DNA of 64,000 nt from Liopterus haemorrhoidalis (GCA_963971575.1 OZ020616.1:56279201-56343200); one strand, 5' to 3'; positions 46,773-58,175 are shown, numbered from the stretch's first letter. Made by a program: numbers and translations. The notes: generated by a model from the sequence alone, not told the origin.

Positions 46773-46905
46773 CGACATAGATCATGCTAAAAATAGTCAA
46801 AACGTTATTAGGGACCTTAATTCGTGGAGATCCATCGAAATCTGAAAATGTCAAAATCGGTATGATCACAATACCTCCCTTATATATGTTGGCGGTCGGT
46901 AAAAA
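46340..46905 (-). mobile_element. B-family element with doubled terminal hairpin (B6)
   Basis: Minus-oriented full copy. The hairpin end is an inverted duplication: AAAAATCAGC...GCTGATTTTT around CCATAGGTCCTATGG, then GATGGCGGTCGG-T-CCGACCGCCATC, a 25-base perfect palindrome. The body and a CAGACAGACGGAC run (46706-46772) follow, ending in GGCGGTCGGTAAAAA. Confidence 0.85.
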
Positions 46906-46935
46906 CATTAAATGCCTACTGGGGTGGAGGGAAAT

Positions 46936-47105
46936 GAAACCCAAAATATTGAAGTGATGACCAGCGGGGAGGAATCCAAAATTTTCAAGTGATGATTGAA
47001 GGTAATCCAAATTTTTCAAGTGATGACCGTGAGAAATCCAAATATTTCAAGTGATGACTGAGGGTAATCCAAATTTTTCAAGTGATGGCCTAGGAGGAAC
47101 CAAAA
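46936..47105. repeat. 31-bp tandem repeat, about 5 units
   Basis: AATCCAAATTTTTCAAGTGA plus TGACTGAGGGT recurs at a 31-base period with few changes. It ends about 50 bases from the donor of the upstream Pitx exon. Confidence 0.85.
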
Positions 47106-47153
47106 TTTACCCATATTTTATACATATCCCCATGATTTAATTGTGTTTCTTAC

Positions 47154-47279
47154 CTTTCCTATCCCTGGTTCTGCTCCTTGCTGCTGTCGTTGGAAAGGTG
47201 AGCTGTGAACTATGGTCCATAGTTGAAACGGAACTCATGCTGTGAGAGTTGTCTCGGAAGTCACCGGTTTCGGCCCAAA
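47154..47279 (-). CDS. Pitx: Pitx homeobox gene, upstream coding exon (N-terminal region)
   Basis: On the minus strand this 126-bp segment follows a pyrimidine-rich acceptor ending TTATAG and stops at a good donor (AAAG, then GTAAGA). Read with two leading bases of a split codon it is fully open for 41 codons, starting WAETGDFRDNSHSMSS. It then donates one G to a codon completed by the homeobox exon (K-G-S-R-S). The residues are polar, rich in Ser, Thr and Arg, as expected of the disordered N-terminus of a Pitx factor. Because it starts mid-codon after an acceptor, at least one more exon lies upstream. An internal Met could serve as an alternative start. The matching phase across a 15.4-kb intron is the main support; the link itself is inference. 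Confidence 0.72.
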
Positions 47280-47440
47280 CTATAACAAACAACAGAATAC
47301 ATTGCTCGCTGATTCTAAAAATGCGATCCGCATACGAACCGCAACATAATTTTTTGTGGCTGTTGCAGTGTTAATGAAAAAAAAATAGCTTATTTAGAAT
47401 AAAAATATATTTAAAAATATAAAATATAATACTTAAATTC

Positions 47441-47600
47441 AAGAATAGGAAATCATCTGGACCAGATAAAATACGTAATGTTGAACTAAAACATCTTCCT
47501 CGTAAGGCTATAGTTTACCTCACTTATTTATATAACACCTGCATGCAAAAAAATATTTTCCATCAAAATGGAAATTGGCACATATTGTGCCATTTTTTTT
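47441..47600 (+). pseudogene. LINE reverse-transcriptase fragment
   Basis: The single frame KNRKSSGPDKIRNVELKHLP RKAIVYLTYLYNTCMQ continues to GNWHILCH. This is the N-terminal RT motif (K-S-x-GPD) of Jockey-like LINEs. A-family copy 4 lies directly behind. Confidence 0.8.
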
Positions 47601-47620
47601 TTTTATTCATTTTTAGGGTT

Positions 47621-48693
47621 TTGTAGGTATGACCAAAAAACCCTTATACCGTCATTTTGTCGTCTGTCTGTCTGTCTGTCTGTCTGTTAGGTAAAAATTG
47701 TAGCCAAACGGCTAAACCTAGAGAGTTGAAATTTGGCATGCTTATACAACTCTTTGACCCGCACATAGGAAAAATACTAAAACATCTAAAAAACATACCC
47801 CCCTAAAAATATAAACAAATATGTGCTCATCGAAAACATTTTTTTTTTTTTTAATTCTGAGTAGGCTATCAAATGAAAGTCCTTAGTACGTGGATTAACG
47901 ATCAAATTTTAATTTTTGCAAAATAAATTATTTTGATGCGATTTTAGCCAAAATTGTACAAAAAAAAATTTGTCCCACACCCTGTAGCCCAGATGATTTA
48001 AACTAAAAATCTAAAAAAATTCTAAGTAATGTATATTGGTGTGTACCGAAATAGTACAACAGGAATTTTTGATCAGATTATGTTTTCGGAAAATAACGCA
48101 TTTTTTGTGGTTTTTGGTTCACAAAGTACAAAAGTTATACCAATGTAAAACAATCACATGCAAGGCGTGCGATAGCGTTAGAGCACTGGTGTCGTAAGCT
48201 AAAATGCGCTGGGAAACGATGGGTTTCGAGTTCGAGTACGGAGTGAATTTTATTTTTTGTTTTTTTTTGCGTTTTTATTTTGTTGAAATTATTAGTGCAA
48301 AATAATCGCATTAGTTGCAAGATTTATTTCTGATGGTTTTAAGTAAAAAGTATGAGTGAAGAAGAGTGCTTATAAAATGCTGGTAAAGTACTTCGTATAG
48401 GCGGAATGCGAAATACAAATGTGAAGTACATTATTAATACTGGCGTTGCACTTACTTTTGGTGCCAGTAAATTACCAGCATAAAAGCAGTTTGCCGGCAT
48501 TCGGCCGTTAGTTGAATGTTTGCTGGGTTATTATATGATTAACAGACGATAAATTATTTTATAAATATCGTTCATTTTGCCGTGATTACTACAAAGTAAA
48601 ATTTGTCCTACACACTCAGCATACCGCCTTCACTTATTATATACCTGCGAAACCCTGAAATGTGTGAATATTCACACTTCACATCAATTTTTT
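47621..48693 (+). mobile_element. A-family element copy 4
   Basis: 5' TTTTAGGGTTTTGTAGGTAT, short GTCT run (47661-47687), conserved left arm, module, then a mostly unique right arm (48300-48530). Next is a class-2 end with ACAGACGATAAATTATTTTA and CCTACACACTCAGCAT, then the common CCTGCGAAACCCTG and hairpin. Confidence 0.8.
48162..48245 (+). other. tRNA-like module in A-family copy 4
   Basis: GCGATAGCGTTAGAGCACTGG as A box and GAGTTCGAGTACGG as B box, then TTTTATTTTTTG. A different type from copies 1-3; shared with copy 5. Not foldable into a clean cloverleaf. Confidence 0.65.
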
Positions 48694-48846
48694 CATACTT
48701 ATATTTAACGTTTCCATGGTCATGATAAATAATATCTTTGTTAGAAAATATTAGGCTAAGTTATTTCTACTCTGCTGCTAGAATGTATTTTATACAAGTA
48801 CTTTGTGATGGCGGTCGGTCCTGTGGTGGCCACAGCTGATTTTTTA
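48694..48846 (+). mobile_element. B-family 3' part (B8)
   Basis: Starts CATACTTATATTTAACG directly after A-family copy 4 and runs through TCCATGGTCATGATAAATAA, GGCGGTCGGTCC and the CTGTGG/CCACAG hairpin. The A copy appears to have landed in a T-run of this B element, whose 5' part is gone. Confidence 0.75.
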
Positions 48847-49421
48847 ATTTTATTAACTGTCCAAATCTCCTTTATTGGGAGGTAATGTAATTTTTATTAA
48901 ATTTTGACTATATATTTATTATCACTCTGTTACAAAAAAATCCTTTGCAGTAAAACGTTTAATAGTAAAGAAAAACAAAAGTAGCTAATAGTGTCGTTGA
49001 AACAAATTGAGCTATTTCTCGTTTATTTCAGTGCATAAACATTTTTAAAAGTCTATTTCTAATTGCCGCTAAACAGTCTTGTCAAGATGTCAACATGAAA
49101 AACATTCTTTTCGACTGATACATGGCTTTGTAAGATATATCGACTACCTTATGTTCGGTGACGGTTTTATGAGTGAAATTTATGTGTTACAAGCCTCGGA
49201 GGAGTGAGAACTACTCTTCTCAGACCGCATACCCAAACTAACATACATATGTTTGGAGAATTCCGACGTTGAAATATTACTTGTTAGCATATGATTGGGG
49301 TGCTAAGAACATTACTAATTTGTGAATGAACACAAATTTGCCAACACGAAAAGAAATCACTAACAGATTTCTTTTTTAAATTAGTGAGTTTTCATATATT
49401 TTGGGATATCGTAGGTATCTA
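48847..49421. other. sequence with no recognised feature
   Basis: Upstream of the identified Pitx exons; no coding or repeat signal found. Confidence 0.35.
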
Positions 49422-50153
49422 CGAGGCATGTTTCCAAAGTTCTGGGAATTTAGCTATAATTTTTATTATTTTGTTAATTTTCGTCAATATTACAATGCAG
49501 TTTTTCAACATAATCTCCATTTAACTGAATACATTTATCCCAACGTTATACTAATTTTTTTAAGCCGTCCTCAAAGAACTTTCCTATTGAGTTTTTGTTC
49601 TGGTCCCAACAGCCTTGGGACCCAGCGCGGCGAAACCTTGCTAACGCCCAAACAATCATGCAAGATGTCATGAACTTGTGTACCTATCCCTAGGCGCACA
49701 CTAATTTGACGAATAGTCATTCGCCTGTCCTCTTTCAGTAGGTCTTCGACGGCAGTAATGTTTCTTTCATTTACCGATGTGCTTGGGCGCCCACTGCGTG
49801 GATCGTCTTCTAGTGATGTTATACCGGTTTTAAAACGATCAATCCACCGATAAACCGTACTTTTGGATTCTGCAGACTCACCAAATACTCCTTGCAGACG
49901 CTGAATAATTGATGTTTTCACACCTTCTTTCCACAAAAATTATTGCTCTTTGAGATTTTGCTGCGTCTTCCATGGTTACAAAAACAGTATGAAAACGCGT
50001 CTATATCAGTCGAACACCTAAATCAGACTGAACAATATTGCACTAGATAGTTGCATAAACATGTCAAGACTTGTCTGGCACCAATAACATTGCCTATAAG
50101 TTCTGCGTAATTTAATTATAGCACAATTTCACGAATTTGGGAAACATCCCTCG
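49422..50153 (-). mobile_element. deleted mariner (type B), copy 3
   Basis: 732 bp with CGAGGCATGTTTCC and CGAGGGATGTTTCC ends flanked by TA. The minus-strand frame covers the HTH regions (SIIQRLQGVFGESAESKSTV, DRRMTIRQISVRLGIG). The catalytic core is deleted with the same join as copy 2. Small frame-disrupting losses are unique to this copy. Confidence 0.88.
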
Positions 50154-50199
50154 TATTAACCCTTTTACACCGCAATTAATTTCCATACCATCTTCGATA

Positions 50200-50300
50200 G
50201 CTGAATAAAAAGGTTTAATTCAGCTACTGAAGATGACTACTACGGACGAAATGTACGTCTAGTGACAATAAAATAATTGCTGAAGTAAAGAATCTCTTTA
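50200..50300. repeat. retroelement-tail-like motif
   Basis: GAATAAAAAGGTTTAATTCA, then GCTACTGAAGATG, a spacer, and CGAAATGTACGTCTAGTGAC. The CTGAAGATG...CGAAACGT pattern is common at 3' ends of some arthropod retroelements. The related inverse pattern is at 60930-61260. Family not certain. Confidence 0.35.
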
Positions 50301-50833
50301 AGTTTACCTTATCTTAAACTTTACGTTAACCCAACAATTAATATTTAATTCTAATTAACACTGTTCTTCACTGGTTCAGAGTTGACTGTTCACCTGTTCT
50401 AGATATTCAGGTAACTCTGACTATTTACTTTACTTTATCTCTTAGTATAAACAACGAGTAAGGACAAAAAATGGACAAAATAAAATCAAATACAGTCACT
50501 GAACTACTTCGCCGTAAAATTATTTTTTACTATTATTTATTTAATTCAAGGCCAACTTTTTTACGCTAAAGAGATTACATAAAAATGTATTAAGTACTTA
50601 ATTATCTTAATCGGGATTAAGGGTTAATTATTATAATCCATAACCTAAGATTTTTTCTATTTTTTTAAATGATTTTTGCGCAATTGTTAATAATATTGTC
50701 TGTTAGAATTCTGTCTGGCTTTTATGGTCTATAATTATGTTGTAATCATTGTTTAAATCTTAAATTATCTAATCTAATTATTAGATAAGACGACACTTTT
50801 GAATTAAATCATGTTTTTAATACAGTCATAACC
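50301..50833. other. sequence with no recognised feature
   Basis: AT-rich; nothing recognised. Confidence 0.35.
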
Positions 50834-51641
50834 AAAAATTGATGTGAAGTTTGAATATTCACACATTTCAGGGTTTCGCAGGTATATAATAAGTGAAGGC
50901 GGCATGCTGAGTGTGTAGGACAAATTTTACTTTGTAGTAATCACGGCAAAATGAACGATATTTTAAAAATAATTTATCGTCTGTTAATCATATAATAAGA
51001 CTGACTAAGACAAAATATAACTAGAATTTTGACAAAATAATTTCAACATAATAAAAATGCAAAAAAAACAGAAAAAATAAAATTCACTTCGTACTCGAAC
51101 TCGAAACCTTTCGTTTTCCAGCGCATTTTAGCTTACGACACCAGTGCTCTAACCATTACGCTATCGCACGCCTTGTATGTGGGTGTCTTACATTGGTATA
51201 ACTTTTGTACTTTGTGAACCAAAAACTACAAAAAATGCGTTATTTTCCGAAAACATAATCTGATCAAAAATTCCTGTTGTACTATTTCGGTTCACACCAA
51301 TATACATTACTTAGATTTTTAGTTTAAACCATCTGGGCTACAGGGTGTGGGACAAAATTTTTTTTGCACAATTTTGGCAAAAATCGCATCAAAATAATTT
51401 ATTTTGCAAAAATAAAAATTTGATCGTTAATCCACGTACTAAGGGCTTTCATTTGATAACCTACTCAGAATTTAAAAAAAAAAATTGTTTTGTTTTCGAT
51501 GAGCACATATTTGTTTATATTTTTAGGGGGATATGTTTTTTAGATGTTTTAGTATTTTTCCTATGTGCGGGTTAAAGAGTTGTATAAGCATGCCAAATTT
51601 CAACTCTCTAGGTTTAGCCGTTTGGCTACAATTTTTACCGA

Positions 51642-51703
<62 letters not shown>

Positions 51704-51755
51704 GACAAAATGACGGTATAAGGGTTTTTTGGTCATACCTACAAAACCCTAAAAA
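50834..51755 (-). mobile_element. A-family element copy 5
   Basis: Minus-oriented. The class-2 3' end joins directly to a short class-1 piece (CAAAATATAACTAGAATTTT) before the module, so it is mosaic. A very long GTCT run (51643-51703) and an intact 5' end are present. Confidence 0.8.
51083..51174 (-). other. tRNA-like module in A-family copy 5
   Basis: Minus strand: GATAGCGTAATGGTTAGAGC is a strong A box, and GAGTTCGAGTACG a B box about 50 bases on, then a T-run. The same type as copy 4, with a better A box. Confidence 0.7.
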
Positions 51756-52023
51756 TGTAGGAAAGGCTTTGCTGAAAAAATGTAATTTTTGAGAAAACGA
51801 TCAACAAAAATAAAATTGATGGTCCCTGAACAATAAGAGTATTCCTCTTTCTTTGTAAGGTGACCACCTGTCTGAGATAATGACTTTGAACTGGTCTCTT
51901 TGGTAATCCATTTAGCCAAGTTTTACTGTATTTGTTTACATCTTCTTCTTTGGTCAGGTTGACTTTTCATTTGTTTACATATGCATGCCAAATATAAACT
52001 GTGTAAGTTCAACCGCAGCAAAC

Positions 52024-52210
52024 CTGCACAAGCCTGTGGCCGCAATAGCTAGTTTGTTTCTGCTGTTGACCGCTAGCAAAGGGATGGACGTGAGTTCAAC
52101 TCCTGACTATGTCAAATAATTTGACATAAAAGTCTATCCAAATATACCCAACTCGACATACGTTACTACAGTCCAGCTATCTTAAGCTGGCCAGTGAAAG
52201 ACTGTACTAC
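52024..52210 (+). mobile_element. SINE fragment related to 15244-15535
   Basis: TTGACCGCTAGCAAAGGGAT, GGACGTGAGTTCAACTCCTG and ATGTCAAATAATTTGACATA match the head of the SINE at 15535-15450 (inverse). The rest diverges. Confidence 0.55.
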
Positions 52211-52740
52211 AGATTGCGAGAGTTTTATAAGTAAGTGAGACACAAATTGTGGCACCCGAGTACAGTCGGAAAAATTGACATGACATCTACACAGTTAGTT
52301 GTTAAAAAATTTGGTACACTTAAAATTATCTATCATCTTCGGCACGGTTTTTCGGATATGTTATTTTACTCTGTTAAGTGTCAGGTATACCGATTAAATA
52401 AGGAAGTTCTACGCGGAAATTTTCCAACCGTTTATCACGTGTAATGTACAAATAATATGAATTTTGAGAAATTTAGAATGATGTCAAAGAAATTTATGTA
52501 TTTATCATATATAAAAACATATTTACTTACAGTAAATTTACGAAAAATTTATCTTAAAATAAACAAAATATCACGCATTTTAAACAGTTTCACCAAAAAC
52601 AGCCAAATAAATTTATTTAAAGGTTAAATTTAACCACAAAGTAAAAACATATTACGATTTTTAAATAAATATTTTATCAGTTAAATATTATGTATTTTTA
52701 CTGATATTTATTTTTTTATATGCAGAATTTTTACTACAAT
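52211..52740. other. sequence with no recognised feature
   Basis: A 69-codon frame at 52235-52444 has no recognisable domain. Confidence 0.3.
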
Positions 52741-52752
52741 ATTTGATACTAA

Positions 52753-52822
52753 TGAGCTACCGTGGTTCAGTGGTAAATGATTGCCTACGGAGTACAGGAC
52801 GTGGTTTCAAATCCTGGTTAAC
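52753..52822 (+). other. isolated tRNA-like sequence
   Basis: CTACCGTGGTTCAGTGGTAA (A-box region) and GTGGTTTCAAATCCTGG (B box) are about 35 bases apart. The arms do not pair properly. It is outside the A family; it could be another SINE head. Confidence 0.45.
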
Positions 52823-52979
52823 ACAGAATTTATTTCGGCACTATAATCCAGAAAATATGTAGTTTTCGAAAGAAAGTTTTGTCGATTTATAGGCCTTGAG
52901 GTGAGGTTTTCGGGGTCACATTTTGCGATTAAAATTTTTTGCCGAAACTTTTAAAAAACCTCTAAAACAATTTTTTTGG

Positions 52980-53095
52980 TGTACAGGACGCATGGAAAGA
53001 ACTGGCAATGAACAGATCAAGATGGAGGACTTACGTGAGTGAGGCGGAAAGTCAACCAGACTGTCAATGCCCAAAGAAGAAGAAGTTAAGTTTCA
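52980..53095 (+). pseudogene. LINE polymerase C-terminal end
   Basis: QDAWKELAMNRSRWRTYVSE AESQPDCQC followed by a Lys-rich end from a GAAGAAGAAG tail. The W-x-x-x-A-x-x-R-x-x-W motif is typical of LINE ORF ends. Confidence 0.55.
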
Positions 53096-53220
53096 TTGCC
53101 TTAAGTTTATATTCATTCAATAATTACAAATGTTAGATTGTTATTAATGTCAATAATTTGTCAAATATTGTGGGTGCCATTTCAGGATACCACTAATAAG
53201 ATAATATTATAAATATACAC

Positions 53221-54156
53221 AATAGGGGATAGGCATGATTTTTTAAATTTTTTTTATTATATTCCTCTTGTTGCATATAAACATAAAAAACAGTTTTTAA
53301 TTTTTTTTTTTAATTTGAAGGCTTAAAAAAATCATAAATGTATATAGCGCGCGAAAACGACGTGTGACGTCATACCCCTTCTAACTGACGCATGACACTA
53401 TTAGCCTATCCAGCGTACATAGTCTGTTGTGAACTTATTTGTTTGTATAACTTTTATAGGTTATTTAAAGTTAGAGAGATTTTAATTAAAATAAAGTTTA
53501 ATTCTATAAAAACAATTTATACATGTTTACCGAATTAAATTTTATATTAAAATATATAAAATATGGAAGATCCAGGCCCCAGTACTTCGAAACATTATCG
53601 AAAATATTGTTCAGTACCGATGTGCACAATTAGTTCAACTAGAAATCCAAAAAAACAATTTATATCATTACCTGATGACGAAAAACAACAGAAAAGGCGA
53701 AATTTGTGACTGGAAGCTATGGGGCGAAATAAAACCGATATTTCAGAAAAAAGTAAATTTTATGTTTGTGAGCATAAATGCATCAATATTGGGTAAATTA
53801 TCACTCTGAGCCCTAACAAAATCTTTATCTGCCATTTTAATAATAAATGCGTGAAAAATTGTTTAAAAACAAATACAAAACTCTCGAACAATACAATATA
53901 CACACGTGTAAAGATTATGTTTTAGCTGTATCTGTGACGTGAAACCCCTATCGTTTGACGCCATACTCAGTCGTTTTTACTCGGCAACCTTCGCGCCGTG
54001 ATCGGCTTATTTCAAATTTACAATATTTTAATTAAAAAATTTGGCTATAATATTAATTAAAATGTGATTTTTGTTTTGTTAGGTGACATAACTAATATTA
54101 ACATATCAAAAGAATGTAGTTTTAAAGAAATATAAATTTTATGCGTATCCCCTATT
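53221..54156 (+). mobile_element. THAP-bearing TIR element
   Basis: AATAGGGGATAGGCATGA at the left and its inverse AATAGGGGATACGCATAA at the right bound 936 bases. Inside is a broken THAP gene (53563-53795). No target duplication was clear. Confidence 0.65.
53563..53795 (+). pseudogene. THAP zinc-finger protein remnant
   Basis: MEDPGPSTSKHYRKYCSVPM C, then PKKQFISLPDDEKQQKRRNL, a TGA where Trp would fit, LEAMGRNKTD, SKFYVCEHKCI. The order C-x4-C...F-x-LP...R...W...YVC-x-H is the C2CH THAP domain of P-element-like transposases and their domesticated relatives. The spacing of the final Cys-His pair is altered. It stops after 76 codons. Confidence 0.75.
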
Positions 54157-54566
54157 AAGTTTTCCTCTTAGTTACATGTGACAAAATGAAACATCACCCT
54201 ACCTCATAGTTTTGTATAGTGCTCGAAGTCACGAAATAAAACACTGCTCTTTCCACTAATTAAGTGTTGGGTAATATTTATTTATTAAATAATTTTATCA
54301 TCCCATTGAAAATGTCTTAACAACTTCTACTCTTCTTAATCCGACTTTTTATCGAAGAAATTTTAATCTAAGTAGTAAGTAATAATCCATTTTCTATTTA
54401 TTTTATGACGTTATTTGTAAATGTATGACGTTTTATATTTCATTGATGTAAAACTTTGCATAGATTTCTGTAAAGATATGAATTAAGTAGAAATTTTGAT
54501 AAAAGATGGTGTTATTGTTTTAATTTTCAGAACTGAGTTTTTGGTGGCAGCGCCAAATATAAAATA
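54157..54566. other. sequence with no recognised feature
   Basis: AT-rich; nothing recognised. Confidence 0.35.
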
Positions 54567-55494
54567 CAAGGTGTCACAAAAGAAATTTTATATTTAGTGG
54601 ATCGATTAAAAAAAAAGTAAGCCGTATATAGAAAAAATGTTTATTAATTATTAAAATACACTTTTTGGGGATTTATTTCTTAAAAATAATATCGTCTAAA
54701 TGTAGACCCATCGCGTTCTCGGCACTCATTTAATCGAACAGTAAAATTACTTATGACGTCTCGGCAGGTGGACTCAGGGATGGCTGCCATTTCGTGACGG
54801 ATATTTTCTTTCAAATGCGCCAGTGAAGTCGGTATATTAGCGTAAACTTTAGATTTAAGATAACCCCATAGGAAAAAGTCCATAGGGGTTAAATCTGGAC
54901 TGCGTGGAGGCCAATTTATGTCACCTCTCCGGGAGATCAATTTACCTGAGAAAATTTACGAAATTAAGCCTCTGACTGGCATCTTGGGACTTTAATTCTT
55001 GCACCAATTGAATTTTGTAGGGGTGCAGCTTTAGGTCTTTGTGCATAATGCGATGTAATGATGATCTATGCACATTTAAAGCACTTGCGCGCTTCCGAAT
55101 TGAAAGGTTCGGGTCGTCACGAACAGACTGATTAACATTCTCCACGTTTTCTACCGTTCTTGATGACCTAGGTCGCCCGGATTTTGATTTATCCAGCGTT
55201 GTACCAGTCTCTTCAAACTTTTTAACCCAATGTCGAATGAGAGGAATGCTTGGCGCATCATTTAAGTGGTGAAAACCTCGAATACTGCAGAATTTTCTAC
55301 GCGCTACAGTCGCCGAATCACCGTTTTTGTAAAACTCTCGCACGCATAACGCGCGGTCTGCTCCCGAGACACGCTCCATAGCGACTAAATTCCCAAGAGC
55401 CAGGCTACCGATTAACATAACCCCCGCGCCCCTCGGATACGTTGCGTTCACGCAGTAAGCTAAATAAATATAAAATTTCTTTTGAGACACCTTG
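54567..55494 (-). mobile_element. internally deleted copy of the DD41D mariner
   Basis: The same termini as 39897-41206 (one end CAAGGTGTCACAAAA) in inverse orientation. It is 928 bp because 383 bases are missing between positions equivalent to 40437 and 40820. Both borders carry AAAT, so a four-base microhomology marks the join. Left-hand TA is kept; the other flank is AA. Confidence 0.9.
54680..55455 (-). pseudogene. DD41D transposase missing the first two catalytic Asp
   Basis: The minus-strand frame matches residues MLIGSLALGN through QDASQRLNFVN of the intact copy. It then shifts (383 is not a multiple of 3) and stops. The C-terminal part ISRRGDINWPPRSPDLTPMD remains in another frame. 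It keeps the DNA-binding half only. Confidence 0.9.
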
Positions 55495-55714
55495 AATATA
55501 TCTTCAAAATGGTTAGAAATAAAAACATGCAGTTTGAATTATAATATTACTGCACCAATAGCTCGTTCAATCAACAAATCGAAAGAAGGACAGATGGGCC
55601 GAACGACTGACAGGCCAAAATACTGTGAAAATTAAAAAGATCAAAAACAAGCAAACCGACTACAATACCACGCAATAATTTTTTTAAATTATTACTTTTT
55701 CAACGCCACAAAAA

Positions 55715-55975
55715 AAAACGTTATTTTTCGAAAAACTGATCTGATTAAAAATTTCTTTTGAACTATTCAGATTCCCATGAATTTATATTTTTCAAGAAAA
55801 TAAAATCCGATTTTTAGATGAAACCCTTTGGGTAGGGGACAAAAATTTTTTGAAACATTTTTGGCAAAATCCCATAACAAATTGTGTTTTTTCTAAAATT
55901 AAAATTTGTTTATTTATCCAGGCATAAGAGGTTCCCTTTGATTACTACTTTACTACTCTTAAAATTAAAAAAAAA
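55715..55975 (-). repeat. old, diverged A-family fragment (A7)
   Basis: AACGTTATTTTTCGAAAAAC, TGATCTGATTAAAAATT, GATTTTTAGATGAAACC and GGGGACAAAAATTTTTTG follow the order of the middle left arm of family A at perhaps 70-75 percent. Both ends and the module are missing. Confidence 0.6.
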
Positions 55976-56087
55976 CATTTATTTTTTATTAAATACATAT
56001 GAACTACATAAGTCGATCCCTGAGTACAGTATCAAAAGATGAAAATTATGAAGCAATGCCCGAAAATTTAATAAAAAAATAATTGAC

Positions 56088-57166
56088 TTTTAGGGTTTTG
56101 TAGGTATGACTAAAAAACCCTTATATCGACATTTTGTCGTCTGTCTGTCTGTCTGTTCGGTAAAAATTGTGGCCAAACGGCTAAACTTAGAGCGTTGAAA
56201 TTTGGCATACTTATACAACCCTTTGACCCGCATATAGGAAAAATACTAAAACATCTAAAAAACATATCCCTCTAAAAATATAAACAAATATGTGCAGATT
56301 GAATTTTTTTTTAAATTCTGAGTAGGGTATCAAATGAAAGCCCTTACGTGGATTAACGATAAAAATTTTATTTTTGCAAAATAAATTATTTTGAAGCGAT
56401 TTTTGCAAAAATTGTTAAAAAAAAATGTTGTCCCACATCCTGTAGCCCAGATGGTTTACACTAAAACTCTGAAAAAAATTCTAAGTAATGTACATTGGTG
56501 TGAAGCGGAATAGTACAACAGGAATTTTTGATCAGATTATGTTTTCGAAAAATAACGCATTTTTTGAGTTTTTTTGTTGACGATGTACAAAAATTATAGT
56601 TATATAACACACTATACTAGAAGGCGTCTTGGTCTAATGGTTAGCTTGCTCGCTTGCTACCCAGCAAACTAGGGTGCACTCCCGGACAGAGGAGACAATT
56701 TTATTTTTTGTTTTTTGTTCCATTTATATTTTGTTTAAATTATTTTGTCAAAATTTTAGTTATATTTTGGTAAATGTTGCATTTAATTTTTAAGAGCGTA
56801 AATTTAATAACCAGTTGAATTGCTGGAATTATATTTTCATTCTATGTGTCATGTATACGAAACCGGAGGGGTGGAGCATATGACTTAAAACAACCAATGG
56901 AAGCCATGAGCGCAATTTTCAAAATCTTAATGAACCTTGCTATGTAAAAAAAATACTGCACATATTTAGAAACCTAAAAAATATTTTAACATAAAATTTG
57001 TTTTTAAAGGTCTTAGATTAACAGACGATAAATTATTTTAAAAATATCGTTCATTTTACCGTGATTACTACAAAGCAAAATTTGTCCTACACACTCAGCA
57101 TTCACTTATTATATACCTGCGAAACCCTGCAATGTGTGAAAATTCACACTTCACATCAATTTTTTT
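56088..57166 (+). mobile_element. A-family element copy 6 (mosaic)
   Basis: 5' end, short GTCT run (56138-56157), left arm, module. The right arm is class 1 (GTAAATGTTGCATTTAATTT, CAACCAATGGAAGCCATGAG) up to about 57010 and then class 2 (ACAGACGATAAATTATTTTA, TCCTACACACTCAGCATT), then the common hairpin end. Confidence 0.8.
56620..56694 (+). other. tRNA-like module in A-family copy 6
   Basis: CTTGGTCTAATGGTTAGC is a strong A box. TTGCT-ACCC-AGCAA could be an anticodon-like stem, and GGGTGCACTCCC sits at the T-arm position. A T-run follows. Unique among the six copies, and the most tRNA-like by stems. Confidence 0.65.
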
Positions 57167-57998
57167 ATTTTCAGTAACTCCGCCCCTAATTTTAAGTGTT
57201 ATAATTTATTTTAAAATTTGTTGAACATAATTTCTGACAACTACAAAATTCCTGTGGGTCTCATATTACAACCACACGTTTCTGTTTCTAGAAATATCTA
57301 CGGGGTGTGTCAGAACTGTGTTTTCATTCAAACCTGTCCCAGATAGGCGATACGGATGATTTCACCCCAAACGACCGGGACATTTCCCCAAAAACTTGTC
57401 AGAATATTTGTAAGACATAAATTATAATTTTATTACAAGAAAAATTTACAAAATAAAACAAATTATTATTAAAATTTTTAACAGGTCATTAGGCAGTATT
57501 ACCCCCTTATTATAGAGTTAACCAATAAAATATTCATCATATCTCTGTGTAAACATATTGAATAACAAGCTGTGTTATTGGATAAGGGGGTGCTCACAAT
57601 ATAATATAATCAGTGAGATGGAATAATACGCTTAATCTGGATGTGTACGTCTCCCTTTATATCTTTATGTTGGCAACACTTGTAAATTCTCATGCATATG
57701 CACTTTGCACATTCAAGTGTCAAAGTTGATATGAATGATTATTAATAGGGAAATATTTTTATCAACTCCCCCAAAAAGATATCTAAAAATTTTACTTTTT
57801 ACAAATTTTTATACAAATACTGCAAAAGAAAAATAAGTTTGCTACTTATATTGAACGCTATTTTGGTGTGGTTTAATTTTGATAGTTCATAGTTGAGAGA
57901 TCTGAGAACACCAATTAGCACACGTGCTTTTGAAAAACCTGGATAGAAAGACAGAGGAATTGAATCATGTTCTATTTGCCTAGTCTTTAAAGCCTAGT
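57167..57998. other. sequence with no recognised feature
   Basis: One CGACCGGGACATTTCC motif at 57370 recalls the CCGGGACA ends of 22031-22540 and 59884-60702. Nothing else was seen. Confidence 0.35.
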
Positions 57999-58133
57999 GT
58001 TTTTACCGACCGCCAACATATATAAGGGAGGTATTGTGATCATACCGATTTTGACATTTCGTGATTTCGATGGATCTCCACGAAGTGAGGTCCTTACAAA
58101 ACGTTTCGATTATTTTTAGCATGATGTCTGTCG

Positions 58134-58175
<42 letters not shown>

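Noticed and set aside
48135..48320. Open frame across the A-family copy 4 module
   Set aside because: It lies across the tRNA-like module and arm, opposite to the element, and is not kept in other copies.
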